Shown in pieces: positions 59,150 to 64,000 of a DNA stretch of 64,000 nt. Below the pieces are notes generated by a model. The model did no database searches. It was not told where the DNA came from and was given only the letters and a program-made list of their open reading frames with translations. Numbering within the stretch: the stretch's first letter is position 1; each line of letters begins with the position of its first letter. The position numbers and the translations under genes are program-made. Location of the stretch: assembly GCF_004379255.2 (NCBI RefSeq), contig NC_056035.1, forward strand, positions 38,940,773-39,004,772. The letters are read 5' to 3'. This DNA is from Salvia splendens. Taxonomy: Eukaryota; Streptophyta; Magnoliopsida; Lamiales; Lamiaceae.

Positions 59150-62100
59150 ATTATTATCTTTCATACTACTAAAGTATTTCATAACATCACACACTTAGTG
59201 ACTTAACCCTGCCTCTCTGTGACGGTATGCAAGTAAATTAATGAGAAAGCAACAAATTCTTCTAGAACATTTCAATTAATTAACATTTAAGTTCGATAAT
59301 GAGTATCTATCTGGCTATGTCCACAGAATATGAAATATTTAATCAATAATTAGCACAGCTAAATGCAATGAATGTCACAACTCATATTTCATTGAGGTTA
59401 GGGGGTGGATAACTTCTCGATCTGCACCAAATTTAAAATATTTGCATATAAGTATATCATAGTATTACTCTATTTTATTTTGAATACAACATTTTATCTA
59501 TATATTCTCTATATCATAAATTTAAGTTATAAGTTTATACCTACAAAAATATTTTTAAGATTACAAAATAGTACTAGAAGCTACGAAACAGTTTTGAAGG
59601 CATTCATGAAAGCTAAAAAATGAGATACTAAAATACAGTACTGTACATATTTAGGTAAGCTAACCTAGTGATATTTACCACTTAATTGGTAAAATTCAAT
59701 AAATTGGGTTTTCAAAATAATTAATACCAGTATATATATGGTTGATTTGTCGCTGTTGGACCACGATGTGTTGATGTTTCAGCTGGAAATTCAATTCGCC
59801 CAAAACCCCAATCAATAAGTATTCTCAACAACTAATTTTGTCATTAATAATAGAGAATATTAATTTAAGTGAGTTTCAAATAATTATAAATATAGCATAT
59901 GTGAGATTTTAAGTAAAAATAATTAATGATTTAGTAAAATATTTAATTCACCAAAAAACATAATTTTCACAGCTTTATTCATCAAAAATACAATAAAACT
60001 ATTTCACCAATTTTGAATAGAAATTATGATTGTTAATTTATTTTCTCCCATTCTTTCTGCAAGAATTATTTGGAGGCACAAACTAAATTATTATTTTAAT
60101 AATGTATCAAGAGTTAAAATAAAAAATATTTTCAGATTTTTTATTTATGTATTCTGTTTTAAGAGGTATATGTGAACTGCCATTATGACTAGATGAGATT
60201 ATTCTTAGTTGTGATGTTCTTTATTGTTAAAGGATGGACCACTTTTAGTCTCATTAGTCATTTTAGAAAATTTAATTCGAGTCATCAATCAAATCGAACA
60301 TGTCTTCATTATTATCCCCGGCTTCATCGCAAAATCATTAATTTCAAATGTCACTTAATCCAAAACTATATGAAATTAAATGCAAGATGATCAAGAAGCT
60401 TCTATAGAAAAACATAAAACTATAGATGAAAGAAGTATTAATAATTTTATAATCCAACAATCTTTTGGGTAACCAAAAAAGATATCACTGTCACAATCTC
60501 AATGAGTGTATGAAGACAACGTAACACGGCAGAATCTCTAGTATCTTATGTGTTAATTTGTCACATCTTAATCAAAGTCTAATACTTAACGACAAAAAAC
60601 TACATTGAGCTTTCTATTTACCATTAGCTTTAAAAAAAGAGTTACTCTTCTTGTATATAAAAATTAATTTGTGATTGAACCACCTTAGAACACTAAGTAT
60701 CGGGATCACAATTAGGCTCGGACCATGATGGGAGAGGTCCAATCCGGCCCATGTGCATTTGGTGGGAGGACGGGCACATGTCTTGCACCGCAGTAGAGGT
60801 CTCAGCCCGCACTTTGGTGAGGGGTCGGGTGCAAGTAAACCACACACTACAGCGGTGGACCACCCCAGAAGGAGGGGGGGGGGGGACATACTTCATTTTT
60901 AGCATGAATGGTAAGTAGGTCCCACATTCCACTAACTCACTTCACTCACATTTTATTATAAAACTAATATAAAAAAGTGGGTCTCACATTCCACTAACTT
61001 TTTCAACCAACTTTTCTTTACATTTCCTAAAACTCGTGTCCGGTCAAAGAGTGACAATTAATCGAGGATGGATAAAAGATTAATGAAACGACATGATTTA
61101 TCAGCCAGGTGAAGATGTCAGTTTTAGTTTTGGAGCAACAAACTAACCCTTAAGTCAAGATGCAACGCCTTAATTTCAAGAAATTACAAGTTGAAGTACT
61201 TTTCTGCGCGAAGAATAAGCTCATGAGCGTGTTTAATGAGATCTCATTGAAGTAGTCTATCATGCATCAATGATTTTCAGAATTGAAATTTAAACTATAT
61301 AGTAGTATTTCGGAAGGTAATTTTTGTTATTTATGAACTATGCAATTTTCGATGATTAAAAAAGGATGGAAAAATAATTGAATTGTGTTATGATTTGGGT
61401 TTGTGATTATAAGTTCTGGCATGATTTGAGAGCTGCTGATTGATGAATCCTTAAATTGAATTTTAAGAATGATCGATACGCATTGTGTGAGAATCCTCGC
61501 GTCAATTCGGGTCATATTTAATTACGTAAAACACGTGTGACTGAACCATTTTATTAAATCATTTTAAAAAAGAAAGTGCCTCGTCCACAAAAATCATTGA
61601 CAATAAATCAAAAGTAGGAACAATTGAAAAATGACAGCTGCATAAATCATAATAGTCTGTTAAGTTAAGATGTTTATAGCCAAAAGAATTTTGAATTACC
61701 AAATTTGTCTTCTTCTTTATAAACAAGCAGACCGGCTATATTTCCAGTTAAAAGCTAAATCAGCATGTGGCTATGCACTATCCGGTTTCCAATTTTATTT
61801 GGCTTTTGTAGGAATAACAATTGAAATCAACTAGGAGTACTACAAATTTAAAAAATCGAAATTTAAATAATGAAGATAGTCACTAAAGTTAAAAGGTAGA
61901 GACACTGTCCTAGTCGTCATTAATAATTGATGACGAACTCAAACGAAAGTAAGCCCAATCTTCAAAGAATTTGTATATACTAGTACAAAAATCGAATTTA
62001 ATAAAAAAAAATTGATATTCATAGTTTAAAAGCGTGTATATCTACCCCATAATCCCATCCGAATTTGTCATTCATTGAAACATATGGAATGCGCAAATAA

Positions 62101-62512
62101 ATAGAACAAAAAAAGTAGGGCTTCGCAAGTAAAATATTTCATTTATCTACGGAATAATAAATCATATTGACTCGGTATAAATTCTAATAAATATGAAAAA
62201 AATGAATCACATTTTTATATGCAACTTTAATTTAAAAAAATATTATATTACGAAGAAAGAGTAATTAGTAAGAAAATGCTTCAAATTCAAGTCAATTGGC
62301 CATAATTAAAAATAGCGTGAGCTTAGTCGTATTATTTTACATCTCTAATTTTATTATTTGTAGTCTACAAAAACCAGACCGGAAAATATAGTTTGGTTTA
62401 CCCATTTTAGGGCCTAAATTCGTGTGCAGTGATTCATTGAGTCAAATACTCCACAACTGTTATGAGCAAAAGGCTTGTTTCCCACTCATTTTAAAACACC
62501 GCTGAATGTGTT

Positions 62513-63045
62513 TATATAATACTGGAATAATACATCGTCTTCCCCTCTCTCTCTCTCTAAATCAGATTCATCGGTTGTAACGTAAGTAGGTTAATCTTCG
62601 CCTATGTATTTCAAACAACATTGCCGCTGTTGTGCGGGAACTGTGTTCCATTTCTGTGATCTGCTGCTGTAAATGGCGCTGAAGTGAATTTTGATGGACA
62701 TTTTTTGTTTTGATTTTGATTGTTATCGGTGATGTGTTTTTTCGTACACGGTGGTTGCAATTAATGTATGATTAGATTAGATCAGCTAGGTTAGTACGTT
62801 GAAAATTGCGATATCTGTTAAATCAATCTCTGGCCACCTACCTACCTACATAAATTGAATCTTCCAATTCACTAAATAGCTTATGAGTTGGCAGTGTTTT
62901 TTGTGTTTTTGCTCTTCCAGAATTGATCTGTAAATAGTGCTTTTTTTGGAAAACCAGCGGTCCAGCCTGATTTAATTTGTTTTTCTTCTCTAGAGGGCTA
63001 AATGATATAGAGAAGGGGATATAGAGTGAAGAAGAGAGAGTTATA
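62513..63045 (+). promoter_or_regulatory. Promoter and 5' leader of cyclase copy 2, with probable leader intron
   Basis: A TATATAAT box at 62513-62520 is followed by a CT-rich stretch typical of plant leaders (about 62543-62560). A strong donor (AAC|GTAAGTAGG at 62582) and acceptor (CTTCTCTAG ending at 62993) suggest a 5' UTR intron of about 412 bp before the start codon at 63046. Confidence 0.55.
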
Positions 63046-64000
63046 ATGTGGAAGCTGAAGTTTGCGGATGGATCAAGCCCATGGCTGCGCTCTTTAAATG
63101 GACATGTGGGCCGCCAAACCTGGGAGTTTGATCCTAGCCTTGGGTCCCCGGAGGAGTTGGCTGAGATTGAGAAGCTCCGAGAGCAATTCCGCTGTAATCG
63201 CTTTGAAAAGCGTCATTCTGCAGATCTTCTCATGAGACTTCAAGTTCAGTGAGATATATATTTAGCTTCATTCATTTAATTTTATACTACTGCTTTGTGC
63301 CACTTTGATAACCTGATAGCCCTAGCTTTTTTTCCCCAACATGCCTGAAATTTTGACAAATGAGTCTAGTTACTTTATGTCACGTATTGATTGTGAAATT
63401 TTGGTTTTTTTTTAACTTTATATTGTCAAAGATTCTAAACCTATTAGAAGCAGTGGATTGTTTTCCAATGTTATTTTTTTCAACAATCAATGATTCTTAA
63501 TGTCACTGTTGTTATCAGCAGTAAGATTTCACTGCTGGTATGTAAAACTGTCAGTTATGAATGATGGTTGACTTATGAATGTAAATTTATTATTGACTTC
63601 TTCAAGATAGTACTGACTATGGGACTAACTTTTTTACTTTTAATTTATTTTAAATGCTAGTTTTCGAAGGAGAATCATGTTACCAATAATCTGCCCCAAG
63701 TCAAAGTGAAGGATGTGGAAGATATTACTGAAGAAAAAGTAGATAATACATTGAGGAGGGCCATCAGTTTCCATTCAACTCTGCAGGCTCATGATGGGCA
63801 TTGGCCTGGAGACTATGGAGGTCCAATGTTTTTATTGCCTGGCCTGGTAAACATAGAGTTTTGTCCTTTATGCTTTCCTGTGCTTTATTTGGAGCAAATT
63901 GTCTTGTTTTTGTTATGCAAGTTGATCGTCCAGTTTAATGACTTACTCATAGTTAACTAACTTGTAGATTATTTATAACTTAGTCATTATATGCTTCTCT
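63046..64000 (+). CDS. Oxidosqualene cyclase copy 2, N-terminal part, cut by the window end
   Basis: Exon 1 (63046-63243) and exon 2 (63661-63846) join in phase and encode 128 residues. They start [20 protein letters not shown], continue through [19 protein letters not shown] and [16 protein letters not shown], and end with [19 protein letters not shown], the first QW-type repeat of the family. Donors (CAA|GTTCAG, the weaker one, and CTG|GTAAAC) and the acceptor before TTTTCG are consistent with copy 1 and with other plant cyclases. No break is seen. Intron 2 continues past 64000, so the catalytic DCTAE region and product-determining residues are not in view. The product (beta-amyrin, lupeol, a sterol precursor or other) cannot be told. 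Tandem arrangement with the dead copy 1 favours a specialised triterpene cyclase over cycloartenol synthase, which is inference only. Confidence 0.9.

Larger units (their letters stand above)
57553..63045. other. Long AT-rich spacer between the two cyclase copies
   Basis: No intact gene found. The missing cyclase C-terminal exons were looked for here and not seen. It contains a (TA)n run near 57799-57819, a 43-bp tandem duplication (59064-59149), and a GC-richer patch with a run of G at about 60660-60890. Paired TCCCACATTCCACTAAC segments lie near 60919 and 60983. The last 0.5 kb is the promoter and leader of cyclase copy 2. Confidence 0.55.

Noticed and set aside
57553..63000. Search for the missing C-terminal cyclase exons
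   Set aside because: No block resembling the family's final exon or the missing QW-motif exons was seen in this AT-rich spacer.
1..64000. tRNA, rRNA or known small-RNA genes
   Set aside because: No cloverleaf with intact A and B boxes, rRNA segment or snoRNA cluster was recognised by eye. A tRNAscan-SE or Infernal run would decide.

Overview
This is plant nuclear DNA: genes rich in GT-AG introns, AT-rich spacers, a Ty1/copia retrotransposon, PIF/Harbinger, hAT and Stowaway-type elements, and proteins that read as core-eudicot orthologues (a HEN2-type helicase, a CW-MBD protein, oxidosqualene cyclases). A Lamiales or related asterid source fits my general impression, but nothing here proves it. 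Exon models below were built by hand from reading frame, GT-AG borders and family sequence. Reading-frame phase closes across every exon of the models called intact.

Layout. 1-9 kb: a CW zinc-finger/methyl-CpG-binding protein (minus), then a head-to-head pair of small mitochondrial genes, an LYR protein (minus) and a complex I subunit (plus), 392 bp apart. 9-16.3 kb: a complete 16-exon HEN2 nuclear-exosome RNA helicase (minus) with two Stowaway-type MITEs in its introns. 17-20.9 kb: a repeat-rich block holding a tiny unrecognised two-exon AT-hook gene whose intron carries a tandem repeat built from its own exon end. 20.9-26.1 kb: a complete but dead copia element with 550-bp LTRs and a 5-bp target duplication. 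26.1-30.7 kb: a repeat region with a 50-bp perfect inverted repeat, two PIF/Harbinger elements and a hAT-like element.

31.4-46.7 kb is a second genic block: a pentatricopeptide-repeat protein (plus), a USP-domain receptor-like cytoplasmic kinase (minus), a pollen-receptor-like LRR kinase with pseudokinase motifs (minus) and a TruA-type tRNA pseudouridine synthase (minus). 46.7-50.7 kb is mostly repeats.

50.7-64 kb is a triterpene-cyclase locus. The first oxidosqualene cyclase is a pseudogene: it has frameshifts, missing C-terminal exons, and two PIF/Harbinger elements in opposite orientation inside intron 2. The second copy begins at 63046, looks intact over its first two exons, and runs out of the window. 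The most unusual items are the Harbinger insertion four bases into a splice donor that regenerates the donor, a set of four Harbinger elements carrying only ORF1 (no transposase seen), and the small AT-hook gene with repeated splice-donor units.
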